Source: Sphingomonas sp. LT1P40 | Lineage (GTDB): Bacteria; Pseudomonadota; Alphaproteobacteria; Sphingomonadales; Sphingomonadaceae | DNA length: 64,000 nucleotides | Reading direction: 5' to 3' | NCBI RefSeq assembly: GCF_036663835.1 | Contig: NZ_JAXOJT010000002.1 | Location: 248,001 to 312,000, forward strand | In this document: positions 37,408-46,905 of the stretch, in pieces | Layout: each line of letters opens with the position of its first letter | How positions within the stretch are numbered: position 1 is the stretch's first letter | The notes under the pieces: model-generated | Told to the model about the DNA's origin: nothing | Databases searched by the model: none | Seen by the model: only the letters and a program-made list of their open reading frames with translations | Made by a program: the position numbers and the translations under genes

Positions 37408-40400
37408 TTATTCGGCGGCGATCAACGATTCCGCGCCGCCCAGATCGACCGACACCAGCCGGCTGACCCCGCGCTCGACCATCGTCACGCCAAACAGCCG
37501 GTGCATGCGGCTCATCGTCGCGGCGTTGTGCGTGACGATCAGATAGCGGGTCGCGGTTTCGCGCGTCATCGCGTCGAGCAGGTCACAGAAGCGCTCGATA
37601 TTGGCATCGTCGAGCGGCGCATCGACTTCGTCGAGCACGCAGATCGGCGCGGGATTGGTCAGGAACAGTGCAAAGATCAGCGCGACCGCCGTCAACGCCT
37701 GTTCGCCACCCGACAACAGGGTGAGCGATTGCAGCTTTTTGCCCGGTGGCTGTGCCAATATCTCAAGTCCCGCCTCCAGCGGATCGTCCGAATCGATCAG
37801 CGCGAGATGCGCCTGACCGCCGTCGAACAGTGTCGTGAACAGCCGCCGGAAATGCTGGTCGACCGCCTCAAACGCCGCGAGCAGCCGTTGCCGCCCTTCG
37901 CGGTTCAGCGTGCCGATGCTGCCGCGCAGGCGGTGGACGGCGTGCATCAGGTCGTCGCGTTCGCGCGCATTGTTCGCGGCAGCGGTGGTCAGTTCCTCCA
38001 GCTCGGTCTCGGCGACCAGATTGACCGGACCGATCCGTTCGCGCTCGGCGTTCAGCCGTTCATGCGCGGCGGATTCGTCTTGCGGCCCGCGCACGGTGTC
38101 GGACTGGAAGCCGACCCGCTCGGGGAGCACCGGTGGCGGGCATTCGAAACGCTCACCCGACAGCCGCCCCATCTCGATCCGGCGCGCTTCGTGATTTTCC
38201 GCGCGTGCGACTGCGCCTGCGCGCGCCTCGCGCGCTTCGGACAATGCCTCACCCGCTATACGCACGTCGCTCTCGGTCGTGCGTAGCGCCGCCTCGGCTT
38301 CGCGTTCCGCCGCCTGCGCGGTAGCACTGTTCGCGCGCGCCGTTTCACTCGTCACCTCCGCCTCAGCCACGGCGCGCTTCAGTTCGGCGGGCTTAACCGC
38401 CAGAATCGCCCACGTCTCGACCAGTTCGGCGGCGCGTACATCCATCTCGGCGATGCGTCGCGCCGCCTCGCCCGCGCGCGACGTCCAGCCCTTGCTCTCC
38501 GCCCGCACCGCCGCCAGCCGCTCGCGCGCCGCCGCCAGATCGCGTTCCAGCGACCCGCGCTCGGCCCGCGCACTTGCCACAGCGGTGCGGCGCAATTCGG
38601 CCTCGCGGGTCAGCGCCGTGACCTTCGCGCGCGTCTCGCTGCCATCGGGCAGGGCGACGCGGGTCGCATCCGCGCGGGCGACTTCGGCCCCAGCCTCGTC
38701 CTGTTCGGCAGCGACGCGCGCGCGACGCCCTTCCAGATCGGCACGCTGTGCGTCGAGCCGTTCCAACGCGCCCGCCGCGCGATCTTCCGCCCGCGCCGCC
38801 TCGCGCCCACTGGTGTCGGCATGGTCGAGCAGACGGCGGCAATCGGCAGCGTTGCGCCGCGCTTCAGCGATATCGCCTTCGATCCGCGTCAGTTCGGCAT
38901 CGGCGGCATCGACCGCGCGAACGGCGGCGGGCCGCGCCTTCTCCAGCGCGTGCAGCCGGTTAACGCTTTCCAGCCGCGCCGCCGCCGCCGCGCCGCCGGA
39001 GCGCGCGACATAGCCGTCCCAGCGCCGCATGACGCCGCCCAGCGTCACCAGCCTTTGTCCGACCGCGAGCGGCTGCCCGTCGTCGCTTTCCGCGACCAGC
39101 ACCTGCGCCAGCCGCCGTGCCAGCGCCGTCGGTGCCTCGACATGGCGCGTCAGTGGCGTGGTGTTCGCTGCCGCCCCGGGATCGCCGGGCAGCGCCGCCG
39201 CGCCCGCCCAATGCCGTTCGCCGGTCGGATCGAGCCCCGCCTCCAGATCGTCGCCCAGCGCCGCCGCCAGCGCGCGCTCGTAACCGGGCGACACCTTCAG
39301 CCGGTCGAGCAGCCGGTCCTTGCCGCTCGGGCGCGTCGCCTTGGCCAACGCCGCCGCCTCACTGTCGATCTGCGCCAGTTCGGCATGCGTTTCGGCGCGC
39401 TTGGATTGCGCCCGCGTGCGCGCGTCGATCGCGCCGCGCTCGGTCGCATCGGCGCGGGCAAGGCCGGTGCGTGCGGTTTCGGCCTGTTGCTCGGCCTTCA
39501 CCTTCGCTTCTCCCGCCTGCCGCTTGGCCGCAATCAACGGTGCGGAGTCGCTGAGGGCACGAATCTCGCTGGCGATCCGCGCGGCGTCGCGTTCGCTGCG
39601 TTCGACACGGGCTCTCGCCGCCGTAAACGCAGCCTCTGCAACACGCGCATCCGCAACTTCACTTGCCTGAGCGGAAAGCGAATGCGCCAACGCTACTTCC
39701 GCGTCGCGCGATTCGCTTTCCGCGCGCGCAAGGGTGGAATCGAGCGACGGCATCCGCGATTCGGCATGCGCGATTCGATGTTCCAGCGCCGCCGCTTCGT
39801 CACCCAACCGCGCCAATGCATCGGCGGCATCGTGCGCCAGAGCACCTTCGCGCCCCTTGTCCGCCTCCAGCCGCGCCGCGGCGTCGGCCAGATCGGAGAT
39901 GCGTCGTTCCACGGTCGCCGCCTCGCTGCGCAGCGCCGCCAGTCGGTGCAGCGCCTCACTCGCGCGGTCGCGCACCGCGAGCCCATCGGCACGAACCCCG
40001 GCCAGCGTTTCCGCCACCGTCCGCTGAGCGGTCAGCGCGGCCTCCTGCGCGACGGTCCGTTCGGCCACCAAAGCCTCGGCGCCCGCCGCCTCCTTCTTGG
40101 CGGCATCCGACGCGGCGGCAGCATCGCGCCAGCGGGCGAAGATCATCCGCGCTTCGGCCACCCGGATTCGGTCGGACAATTCACGATAGCGTTCGGCCTG
40201 TCGTGCCTGCCGCTTCAGCGCGGCGGCGCGCGCCTCCTGATCGCCGATCACCTCGTCCAGCCGGGTCAGGTTCGCCTCGGTCGCGCGCAGCCGTTGTTCC
40301 GCGTCCTTGCGGCGGACGTGCAGCCCGGAAATCCCGGCAGCCTCCTCGAGCATCTGCCGCCGCTCGCCGGGCTTGGCCATGATGATCGTGCCGATCCGTC

Positions 40401-40821
40401 CTTGGCTGACGAGGGCAGGGGAGTGCGCGCCGGTGGCGGAGTCGGCGAACAACAGGCCGACGTCCTTCGCGCGCACATCGCGCCCGTTAATGCGATAGGC
40501 GGAACCAGCGCCGCGCTCGATCCGGCGGACGACCTCAATCTCGCCGTCATCCTCGCCGCCCGTCTGTTCGGCAAGGATCGAGACTTCGGCGAAGTCGCGT
40601 TGCGGGCGGGTGGCGGTGCCGGCGAAGATCACGTCTTCCATGCCCGCACCGCGCATCGATTTCGCGCTGTTCTCGCCCATCGTCCAGCGCAGCGCTTCGA
40701 GCAGATTGGACTTGCCGCAGCCGTTCGGCCCGACAATGCCCGTCAGTCCGGGTTCGATCCGCAAATCGGCGGGATCGACGAAACTCTTGAACCCCGTGAG
40801 GCGGAGCCGCTTGATCTGCAT
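37408..40821 (-). CDS. smc: Chromosome segregation protein SMC
   Basis: SMC dimers with ScpA and ScpB form the bacterial condensin. The 1137-residue protein has Walker A GPNGCGKS near residue 31-38, long heptad-rich arms on both sides of a hinge domain in the middle, and the C-terminal signature LTLLSGGEQALTAVALIFAL with Walker B PAPICVLDEVDAPLDDANI. The arms are rich in A, R and E. Two DsbA-like genes precede it on the same strand, the typical sphingomonad order. The long open frame on the opposite strand is a composition artefact. Confidence 0.97.
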   Translation of the reverse strand: MQIKRLRLTGFKSFVDPADLRIEPGLTGIVGPNGCGKSNLLEALRWTMGENSAKSMRGAGMEDVIFAGTATRPQRDFAEVSILAEQTGGEDDGEIEVVRRIERGAGSAYRINGRDVRAKDVGLLFADSATGAHSPALVSQGRIGTIIMAKPGERRQMLEEAAGISGLHVRRKDAEQRLRATEANLTRLDEVIGDQEARAAALKRQARQAERYRELSDRIRVAEARMIFARWRDAAAASDAAKKEAAGAEALVAERTVAQEAALTAQRTVAETLAGVRADGLAVRDRASEALHRLAALRSEAATVERRISDLADAAARLEADKGREGALAHDAADALARLGDEAAALEHRIAHAESRMPSLDSTLARAESESRDAEVALAHSLSAQASEVADARVAEAAFTAARARVERSERDAARIASEIRALSDSAPLIAAKRQAGEAKVKAEQQAETARTGLARADATERGAIDARTRAQSKRAETHAELAQIDSEAAALAKATRPSGKDRLLDRLKVSPGYERALAAALGDDLEAGLDPTGERHWAGAAALPGDPGAAANTTPLTRHVEAPTALARRLAQVLVAESDDGQPLAVGQRLVTLGGVMRRWDGYVARSGGAAAAARLESVNRLHALEKARPAAVRAVDAADAELTRIEGDIAEARRNAADCRRLLDHADTSGREAARAEDRAAGALERLDAQRADLEGRRARVAAEQDEAGAEVARADATRVALPDGSETRAKVTALTREAELRRTAVASARAERGSLERDLAAARERLAAVRAESKGWTSRAGEAARRIAEMDVRAAELVETWAILAVKPAELKRAVAEAEVTSETARANSATAQAAEREAEAALRTTESDVRIAGEALSEAREARAGAVARAENHEARRIEMGRLSGERFECPPPVLPERVGFQSDTVRGPQDESAAHERLNAERERIGPVNLVAETELEELTTAAANNARERDDLMHAVHRLRGSIGTLNREGRQRLLAAFEAVDQHFRRLFTTLFDGGQAHLALIDSDDPLEAGLEILAQPPGKKLQSLTLLSGGEQALTAVALIFALFLTNPAPICVLDEVDAPLDDANIERFCDLLDAMTRETATRYLIVTHNAATMSRMHRLFGVTMVERGVSRLVSVDLGGAESLIAAE

Positions 40822-40848
40822 GTCAGCGGTTCCGCCCCGTCATTCGGG

Positions 40849-41586
40849 TCAGGCCCCGGCGGTCTTTAGCGCGGCTTCGACCTGTGGCCAGGTACCGGTA
40901 TTCTCGAGCACCTTGCCGTTCAGGATGAAGGTGGGCGTGCCGGGGATGCTGTACTGCTTGGCGGCATCCTCGTTGCTCTTGACTAGGGCTGCCGTCTCGG
41001 CCGGATCGGCGAGGCACTGGCGCGCCTGCGCCTCGGGCACGCCGCGCTGCTGCACGAAATCGAGATAGCCCATCTTCTCGGCCAGCGCGACGACGCGCTG
41101 CTGCGGTGCCATCGCCTCCAGCTGCTGGACGAACGGGTCGCCCTGACCCGGTGCCTTGCTCAGCAGGTCGCGCTGCTGCTCGAACATCTGATCGAGGATT
41201 GCGAAATAAGGACCGGGGCCGCCGCAACGGCCGAGCAGCGACGCGCCCAGATCGATCGGATTGAGCAGGAAATCGCGGAACTCGAAACTGACCTTGCCGG
41301 TGGCGATATAGGCTTTTAACGGCTCCATGCCGGAGACGGCAAAGGCGGCGCAATGGCCACAGGTGCGCGAACCATATTCGATCAGCTTGATCGCGGCATC
41401 GGGGTTGCCCATGCGAAAGCCGCCCTCGGCGGTCTTTTCGACCTTGTCGACCCAAGCGGCGCCCGCGGGGGCGGACGCACCGGGGACGGGGGCTGCGGTC
41501 GGTCCCGTAGCAATGGTGTTGTCGCTCCCGCCGCCGCCACAGCCAGCCAGAACCAGCGCGGATGCCAGGCCAATCGCTATACGCAT
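40849..41586 (-). CDS. DsbA-family thiol:disulfide lipoprotein
   Basis: 245 residues from ATG 41586 (GGAG upstream); lipobox LVLAGC with Cys16, then a flexible G/A/P-rich stretch. The thioredoxin-fold domain has the redox motif Cys76-Gly-His-Cys79 (SRTCGHCAAF) and a cis-Pro loop IPGTPTFILNG. It is likely anchored in a membrane facing the periplasm, where it would oxidise or isomerise protein thiols. It forms a tandem with the paralogue upstream and precedes smc by 27 bp. Confidence 0.9.
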   Translation of the reverse strand: MRIAIGLASALVLAGCGGGGSDNTIATGPTAAPVPGASAPAGAAWVDKVEKTAEGGFRMGNPDAAIKLIEYGSRTCGHCAAFAVSGMEPLKAYIATGKVSFEFRDFLLNPIDLGASLLGRCGGPGPYFAILDQMFEQQRDLLSKAPGQGDPFVQQLEAMAPQQRVVALAEKMGYLDFVQQRGVPEAQARQCLADPAETAALVKSNEDAAKQYSIPGTPTFILNGKVLENTGTWPQVEAALKTAGA

Positions 41587-41612
41587 GTAATCAGTCTCCG
41601 TTCGTAAGTCGT

Positions 41613-42296
41613 TCAACGTGCGCCAGCGGCACGCAATTCGGGTTCGAGCGTTTCCCAGTGGTTGCCGCCACCGGCCTTGCCGTTGATCGTAAAGCTGGGC
41701 GTGCCCTTAATCTGGGTCCACGCGGCCTTGGCCATCGCGGTCAGCTTGTTCAGGTCGGCGGGATTAGCGAAGCAAGCGTTGATCGCGGCAGGCGTCATAC
41801 CGCGCCGCTGCATCAGCTGGTCGAGGCCAGATCCGGTCGCGGCCGCGCGCAGACGCTTCAGTTCGGGTTGCGACTGCATTGCTGCACCGTTCGCCTGCCA
41901 CCATGCCGCGCCTTGCTGATACCAGTCGGCCTGAGCCGCAAAGATCGCTTGGGTCGCGCCCGAAAAGCCGCGCGGCCCGGAACAGCGCGCGAGCAAAGCG
42001 GCGGTCAGGTCCAGCGGGTCGCGCACGGCATGTCGCACCTCGACCTGCACCGCGCCCTTGCGCACCAGCTGATCGTGCAGCGGCACTTTCGATTCGGCGA
42101 CGAACTCCGCACAATGGCCGCAGGTGTAGCTGAGATATTCGACCAGCTTCACTTTCGCCGCCGGGTTGCCGATCACGAACGCGCCGGACGCGGTCTGAAC
42201 GACATGGGTGCGCCAGTCACGGGCGGGCTGGGCCGGGGCGGACGCGGCAAAGACCATGCCGGTGGCCACAGCAAGCATCAGGCGAATAATACGCAT
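41613..42296 (-). CDS. DsbA-family periplasmic thiol:disulfide oxidoreductase
   Basis: 227 residues with signal peptide (MRIIRLMLAVATGMVFAASA), redox motif Cys59-Gly-His-Cys62 in YLSYTCGHCAEF, and a cis-Pro loop IKGTPSFTINGK. The protein is a soluble paralogue of the lipoprotein downstream. Its start overlaps the stop of the DUF721 gene by 1 nt (ends 42296), so the genes are tightly coupled. DsbB is not nearby. Confidence 0.9.
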   Translation of the reverse strand: MRIIRLMLAVATGMVFAASAPAQPARDWRTHVVQTASGAFVIGNPAAKVKLVEYLSYTCGHCAEFVAESKVPLHDQLVRKGAVQVEVRHAVRDPLDLTAALLARCSGPRGFSGATQAIFAAQADWYQQGAAWWQANGAAMQSQPELKRLRAAATGSGLDQLMQRRGMTPAAINACFANPADLNKLTAMAKAAWTQIKGTPSFTINGKAGGGNHWETLEPELRAAGAR

Positions 42297-42805
42297 CAGT
42301 CGATCTTTCCAAGTTTCATTACGGGCAGCGCGACGCCAGCCGCCAATCCCTCCAGCACGGCGCGCAATTCCGGATCGACGATACCGCGCAGGCTGTCCCC
42401 CATTTCCGCCGTCAGCGGGGCCGGTTCGGGCTGAGCAGCCGGCACCGATGCGCGCGGTACCTCACCTTGCCGAATCGCGATACGCGCCACGGCGGGATAG
42501 CCAAAGAAGCGGTTGACCCGCTCCATGATCTCCGGCGCGATATGCATCATCATCGGGGCGTGCGCGCCCTGAACCACCAGGCTAAGCACGCCATTGGCGC
42601 GTTCGCCGCGCGGAAAGCGGATCGATTCGGGGACGGAGACGCGGGCATAACGATCGCCGACAATTTCATTCCAGCGGCTGAGGACCGCGCTCTGGACGAA
42701 GCCGAATTTGCGGAAAGCGACGCGGCCGACATCGGGCACCAGCTCCGCCACGGGGCGAAGGCGGTTGCTGCGTTTCGGTTCATCCGGGGCGCGCGGCTTA
42801 CTCAT
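42296..42805 (-). CDS. DUF721 / DciA-like protein
   Basis: DUF721 proteins include DciA, which assists loading of the replicative helicase DnaB in bacteria that lack DnaC. From ATG 42805 the protein has 169 residues: a short basic N terminus, VGRVAFRKFGFVQSAVLSRWNEIVG (the DUF721 core), and RANGVLSLVVQGAHAPMMMHI (KH-like part), then a P/A-rich tail. An upstream in-frame ATG at 42823 would add six residues but has no ribosome site. It is divergent from mutY with only about 27 bp between starts. Replication role is inferred from the family. Confidence 0.85.
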   Translation of the reverse strand: MSKPRAPDEPKRSNRLRPVAELVPDVGRVAFRKFGFVQSAVLSRWNEIVGDRYARVSVPESIRFPRGERANGVLSLVVQGAHAPMMMHIAPEIMERVNRFFGYPAVARIAIRQGEVPRASVPAAQPEPAPLTAEMGDSLRGIVDPELRAVLEGLAAGVALPVMKLGKID

Positions 42806-42832
42806 CCGGTCCGTCCATGCCATAGGCGGGGC

Positions 42833-43879
42833 GTGCCCGACAACGCCTCTCGCACTATCGCCCCGTTGCTACTCGCCTGGTACGACGCGAATGCCCGTGT
42901 TCTGCCGTGGCGCGCGCCGCCCGGAACGCTCGCGCCGGACCCGTATCGCGTGTGGCTGTCGGAGGTGATGCTGCAACAAACGCAGGTTGCGACGGTCATT
43001 CCCTATTTTCAGAAATTTACCGCGCGCTGGCCCGATTTCGCCAGTCTTGCGGTGGCGGACGACGCCGATCTGATGAGCGCCTGGGCCGGGCTTGGCTATT
43101 ATGCCCGCGCCCGCAACCTGCTTGCCGCAGCACGGGCAGTAGCGGCGGCGCATGGCGGGCGGCTGCCGGAAACCGAGACCGAACTGCGCCAACTGCCCGG
43201 ATTCGGTGCCTATACGGCTGCAGCGGTGGCAGCGATCGCATTCGGGCAGCGCGCGGTGGTGGTAGACGGCAATATCGAGCGGGTGGTGGCGCGGCTGTTC
43301 GCGCTCGCCGATCCGCTGCCGGGGGCGAAACCGCGCATCCGCGACCTGACCGATTCGATCACGCCGGATTCGCGTGCTGGCGATTTTGCGCAGGCGATGA
43401 TGGATCTGGGTGCAACGATCTGTACGCCGCGATCGCCCAAATGCCTGATCTGCCCGCTGTCCAATCGCTGTGCGGCGCGCGCGGAAGGCGCACCCGAGGC
43501 CTATCCGGTGAAATCGCCGAAGAAAGCGCGACCGACGCGTTACGGGACAATGTTCTGGGCGGAGCGGAGTGGCACGGTGCTGCTGGTGCGGCGACCGGAC
43601 AGGGGCCTGCTGGGCGGCATGCGGGCGTTGCCGACCGGGCCATGGACCGATTCGCCGCCGGGGCTGAAGGATGCGCCACTCGTTGCCGACTGGACGCTGC
43701 GCAATGCCACCGTGACGCATGGCTTTACGCATTTCGAGCTGGTTTCCACGCTTGCGACCGCAACAATCGCGGCGCATTCAGCGGTCGAAGGCGAATGGTG
43801 GCCGATCGACGATCTGGCGGCGGCGGGGCTGCCGACGGTGTTCGCCAGCGCGGCTGAAGCAATGCGGAGGATGCGATGA
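42833..43879 (+). CDS. mutY: A/G-specific adenine DNA glycosylase
   Basis: MutY removes adenine mispaired with 8-oxoguanine. I chose GTG 42833 (348 residues, with GGCGGGG upstream); the open frame extends further but that part is antisense to the DUF721 gene. Catalytic Glu44 lies in LSEVMLQQTQV, the helix-hairpin-helix is LPGFGAYTAAAV (121-132) with Asp145, and the iron-sulfur cluster ligands are Cys197, 204, 207 and 213. The C-terminal part is the NUDIX-like 8-oxoG recognition domain. Its stop overlaps the next start. Confidence 0.96.
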   Translation: MPDNASRTIAPLLLAWYDANARVLPWRAPPGTLAPDPYRVWLSEVMLQQTQVATVIPYFQKFTARWPDFASLAVADDADLMSAWAGLGYYARARNLLAAARAVAAAHGGRLPETETELRQLPGFGAYTAAAVAAIAFGQRAVVVDGNIERVVARLFALADPLPGAKPRIRDLTDSITPDSRAGDFAQAMMDLGATICTPRSPKCLICPLSNRCAARAEGAPEAYPVKSPKKARPTRYGTMFWAERSGTVLLVRRPDRGLLGGMRALPTGPWTDSPPGLKDAPLVADWTLRNATVTHGFTHFELVSTLATATIAAHSAVEGEWWPIDDLAAAGLPTVFASAAEAMRRMR

Positions 43880-45189
43880 AAATTTGGATCATGGGAAGCG
43901 CGGCTGCGCTGGCGGCAATTGCGGTGGCGGCGTCGGGCGCTGCGGGTCAGGCGGTGGCACCATCCGCCCCCGTCACGGATGCGACGAAGCCCGGTACGGT
44001 GTCCGATCTGACCCGTGCCTATGTCGCCGACGGCAAGACTGCGGGAATCGTCATAGCTTATGCCAAGGGCGACGTCGCGCCGACGATATCGGCGGCGGGA
44101 GCGATTGCGGTCGAGCCCGGTGCGGCGAAAGCGGACGCCGATTCGCTGTGGCGCGTCTATTCGATGACCAAGCCGATCACCGGCATCGCCGCGATGATGC
44201 TGGTCGAGGACGGCAAGCTGCAGCTCGACCGGCCGGTCGGCGACTTCATTCCGGGCTTCAAGTCGATGAAGGTGTTGACCGACCCGGCCAACAGCTTGGC
44301 CAGCCGCCCCGCCGCCCGGCCGGTGACGATCCGGCATTTGCTGACCCACACGGCGGGGCTGGGCTATACCATCATTACCAAGGGCCCGTTGCTCAAGGAA
44401 TATGAGCGGCTGGGGATCAATCCGGCGGCAGTGAATGCCGGGATCGAGGTCGAGGCACGCAAGACGCGTGCGCCCTCGCTCAAGGAATTCGCCGATCGCG
44501 TGGCGACATTGCCGCTAATCGCCGATCCGGGGACGGCATGGAGCTATTCGATCAGTCTCGACGTGCTGGCACGAGTCGTCGAAGTGGCGGGCGGCATGCC
44601 GTTCGAACAGTTCGTCCAAACGCGGCTGTTCACGCCGCTGGGGATGAAATCGAGTTTCTGGACGGTGCCGGGGAGCGAACTGAATCGTTTTGCCGTCAAT
44701 TATGTGTGGGCGGGCGACAACCGCGTCGTGCTCGATCCGGCCAAGGGTTCGGTTTATGCCGCCCCGCCATCCTTTCCCTATGGCGGGGCGGGACTGGTGA
44801 TGTCGGCGCGCGATTATGACCGGTTCCTGCACATGTTGCAGAACGAAGGCCGGCTGGACGGCAAGCGCGTGATGAAACCGGAGACGGTGCGGCTGGCGAT
44901 GTCTGATCTGTTGCCCGACGGGGTGACGTTTGGCGGCGCGCCCGGTGGCAGCGGGGGTGCGCAACGCGGCAAGATGGGGTTCGGTGCGGGTGGGTCGGTG
45001 GTGGTGGAGGCCATGCCCGGCGGACCGGGCAAGGGCACCTATGGCTGGGGCGGTGCGGCGGGCACGATCGGCTTCGTCGATCCGGCGAATCGGATTCGCG
45101 CCACGGTGATGGTCAACTATTTCCCCGGTGAGAAATGGCCGTTGCGAACCGATGCGACGCGGGCGGTCTATGCCGATCTGGCGCGCTGA
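43876..45189 (+). CDS. Serine hydrolase of the beta-lactamase (class C-like) family, exported
   Basis: 437 residues with an N-terminal signal (MKIWIMGSAAALAAIAVAAS). Motifs: Ser96-Met-Thr-Lys99 (SxxK nucleophile and base), Tyr224 in SYSISLDV at the place of the YxN motif (N is not conserved), and GWGGAAGTIG near the end. These point to an EstB/penicillin-binding-protein-like esterase or peptidase more than an antibiotic-destroying AmpC. The substrate is unknown. It is joined to mutY (ATGA overlap) and to nudC (TGATG overlap). Confidence 0.88.
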   Translation: MKIWIMGSAAALAAIAVAASGAAGQAVAPSAPVTDATKPGTVSDLTRAYVADGKTAGIVIAYAKGDVAPTISAAGAIAVEPGAAKADADSLWRVYSMTKPITGIAAMMLVEDGKLQLDRPVGDFIPGFKSMKVLTDPANSLASRPAARPVTIRHLLTHTAGLGYTIITKGPLLKEYERLGINPAAVNAGIEVEARKTRAPSLKEFADRVATLPLIADPGTAWSYSISLDVLARVVEVAGGMPFEQFVQTRLFTPLGMKSSFWTVPGSELNRFAVNYVWAGDNRVVLDPAKGSVYAAPPSFPYGGAGLVMSARDYDRFLHMLQNEGRLDGKRVMKPETVRLAMSDLLPDGVTFGGAPGGSGGAQRGKMGFGAGGSVVVEAMPGGPGKGTYGWGGAAGTIGFVDPANRIRATVMVNYFPGEKWPLRTDATRAVYADLAR

Positions 45190-46061
45190 TGCCGGCTGAA
45201 GTCGGGTTCACCGGGGCGGTGCTGGATCGTGCCGATCGCGAGCGCAACGATCCGGCGGCACTGGCGGCGGCAATGGGCGACTGGCGCGCACGATTGCTCA
45301 AATTGAACGGGCTGGACCCGGAGATCGATAGCGACGGGCGGCTGGTCTGGGTCAGCCTGGCCGACTTGTCCGACGATGCCGAGCCACTGTTCCTGGGCTA
45401 TATCGAGGGCAGGCCGCATTTCGTGGGGCTGACGCAGCGTGACCGGCATGCGCCGATGCGTTCCCCGGCGCTGTTCCACATGCTGGGACTGATGCCGCCC
45501 GACCAGGCGGGGCTGTATGCGGCGGCACGCAGTCTGGTCGACTGGCACCAGCGGCACGGGTTTTGCGCCGCGTGCGGGACGGCGACCGAGATTTATCGCG
45601 GCGGTTGGGCGCGGCGCTGTCCGGGATGCAAGGCTGAACACTTCCCGCGCACCGATCCCGTCGTCATCATGATCGCCGAGCATCAGGGCCGTGCGTTGCT
45701 CGGGCGACAGGCGGCGTGGCCCGCCGGTCGCTATTCGGCGCTGGCCGGGTTTATCGAGGTCGGCGAATCGATCGAGGAGGCCGTCGCGCGCGAAACGCTG
45801 GAGGAAGCTGGTATCCGCGTCTCCAACGTCCGCTATGTCGCAAGCCAGCCCTGGCCTTTCCCGTCATCGCTGATGATCGCTTGCATCGCCGAGGCGACGA
45901 ACGACGCGATCACGCTTGACACCGACGAACTGGAAGACGCCATCTGGGCGACGCGCGACGAGGTGATCGCCGCGCTGGAAGGGCGCGACGACGCGCGGTT
46001 CGGCGCCCCGCCGCGCTATGCCATCGCCTACACATTGTTGCGGGCGTGGATCGACGGTTAA
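45189..46061 (+). CDS. nudC: NAD(+) diphosphatase NudC (also possible RNA decapping enzyme)
   Basis: 290 residues from ATG 45189, overlapping the upstream stop. Zinc ligands Cys126, 129, 144 and 147 (CAAC / CPGC), a Nudix box GFIEVGESIEEAVARETLEE (187-206), and the family marker SQPWPFP (219-225). NudC hydrolyses NADH and, in E. coli, removes NAD caps from RNA. It lies at the end of the mutY-hydrolase-nudC run; its last 4 bases overlap the convergent MAPEG gene. Confidence 0.95.
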   Translation: MPAEVGFTGAVLDRADRERNDPAALAAAMGDWRARLLKLNGLDPEIDSDGRLVWVSLADLSDDAEPLFLGYIEGRPHFVGLTQRDRHAPMRSPALFHMLGLMPPDQAGLYAAARSLVDWHQRHGFCAACGTATEIYRGGWARRCPGCKAEHFPRTDPVVIMIAEHQGRALLGRQAAWPAGRYSALAGFIEVGESIEEAVARETLEEAGIRVSNVRYVASQPWPFPSSLMIACIAEATNDAITLDTDELEDAIWATRDEVIAALEGRDDARFGAPPRYAIAYTLLRAWIDG

Positions 46062-46492
46062 CCCATCGCCTCCACGACCTCGATCGTCTCGACCGTGCCA
46101 AAGCTGAAATAGGGAATGCTGGCGGCATAAAGTGCGAGCCCGACCAGCGTCAGCAACGTAACGCCGATGCCGATGCCGCGCCCTAGCTTCCAGCCATCCA
46201 TGCCGATCGGATGCAGGATGCGCGCGACCACGAACAGCGCCGCGACCACCCACAACCAGGTTTCCGTGCCCACCGCCAGTTCGATCAGCGCGATCAGGAT
46301 TAGCACGATCGGCGCATATTCGGCGAAGTTGAGCTGTGCCCGCATCCGCGCGATCAAGCGTTCATTGCCGCCATCGCCGATCGAGATCTTCTCCGCGCGG
46401 CGCACCTGCCCGACGCGAATCGCCAGCCACAGGTTGATGAGCGCGCAGGCGGCGGTAGTAGCCAGTGCGACCGGCAGAATGATGGCGTCCAT
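46058..46492 (-). CDS. MAPEG-family membrane protein
   Basis: The product has four hydrophobic helices in about 144 residues and the MAPEG core GGNERLIARMRAQLNFAEYAPIVLILIALIELAVG. MAPEG proteins include membrane glutathione transferases; bacterial members are mostly uncharacterised. The start at ATG 46492 has GGGGGA eight bases upstream; ATG 46507, five codons earlier, lacks a ribosome site. Confidence 0.88.
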   Translation of the reverse strand: MDAIILPVALATTAACALINLWLAIRVGQVRRAEKISIGDGGNERLIARMRAQLNFAEYAPIVLILIALIELAVGTETWLWVVAALFVVARILHPIGMDGWKLGRGIGIGVTLLTLVGLALYAASIPYFSFGTVETIEVVEAMG

Positions 46493-46541
46493 GCTTGTTT
46501 CCCCCATATGAGACTATATGGCTGCCACGACGGCCGCCGCC

Positions 46542-46569
46542 TTGCAACTTGGGTGGAAATCGGTATAGG
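46542..46569 (+). promoter_or_regulatory. Possible promoter of rpmF
   Basis: TTGCAA (46542-46547) and TATAGG (46564-46569) are 16 bases apart and lie about 130 bases upstream of the rpmF ATG. The remaining leader shows no further clear motif. Spacing and identity are only fair. Confidence 0.3.
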
Positions 46570-46699
46570 CGCTCGCTCGCTTTGTGACAGGCCTGACTGG
46601 CGGTCCGGCGGGTGCCGGTCTCCTGGCGCTTGCCCGTTCGTCCGCTCAGGCATATCGCGATCCGGTTTTTAGACGAACGAATTCAAGAAGGTTGCCGAA

Positions 46700-46879
46700 A
46701 TGGCCGTCCCAAAAAGAAAAGTCTCGCCCAGCCGTCGTGGCATGCGCCGGTCGCATGACTCGCTGACCGTTGCGGCATTTCAGGAATGCTCCAACTGTGG
46801 CGAACTGAAGCGCCCGCACATCCTGTGCGGTGCGTGCGGCCATTATAACGGCCGCGAAATCCTCTCGGTCGAGGGCTGA
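46700..46879 (+). CDS. rpmF: 50S ribosomal protein L32
   Basis: A 59-residue protein, [20 protein letters not shown] at the start, with four zinc-binding cysteines in [18 protein letters not shown]. This is L32, a small protein of the large ribosomal subunit. AAGAAGG precedes the ATG at 46700. It is followed by plsX 26 bp later, the usual rpmF-plsX-fabH order linking ribosome and lipid synthesis. Confidence 0.97.
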   Translation: MAVPKRKVSPSRRGMRRSHDSLTVAAFQECSNCGELKRPHILCGACGHYNGREILSVEG

Positions 46880-46905
46880 CCCGAATCTCAGGGAGTTCGC
46901 CGGTC

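Noticed and set aside
38821-40869. A 682-codon open frame opposite smc
   Set aside because: The smc frame carries Walker A, hinge and signature motifs over its full length; the opposite frame is low-complexity R/A/G-rich sequence.
43876-45189. Antibiotic-resistance AmpC beta-lactamase
   Set aside because: The SxxK motif is present, but the YxN asparagine is missing and the context is mutY-nudC without ampR. An esterase or peptidase is likelier.
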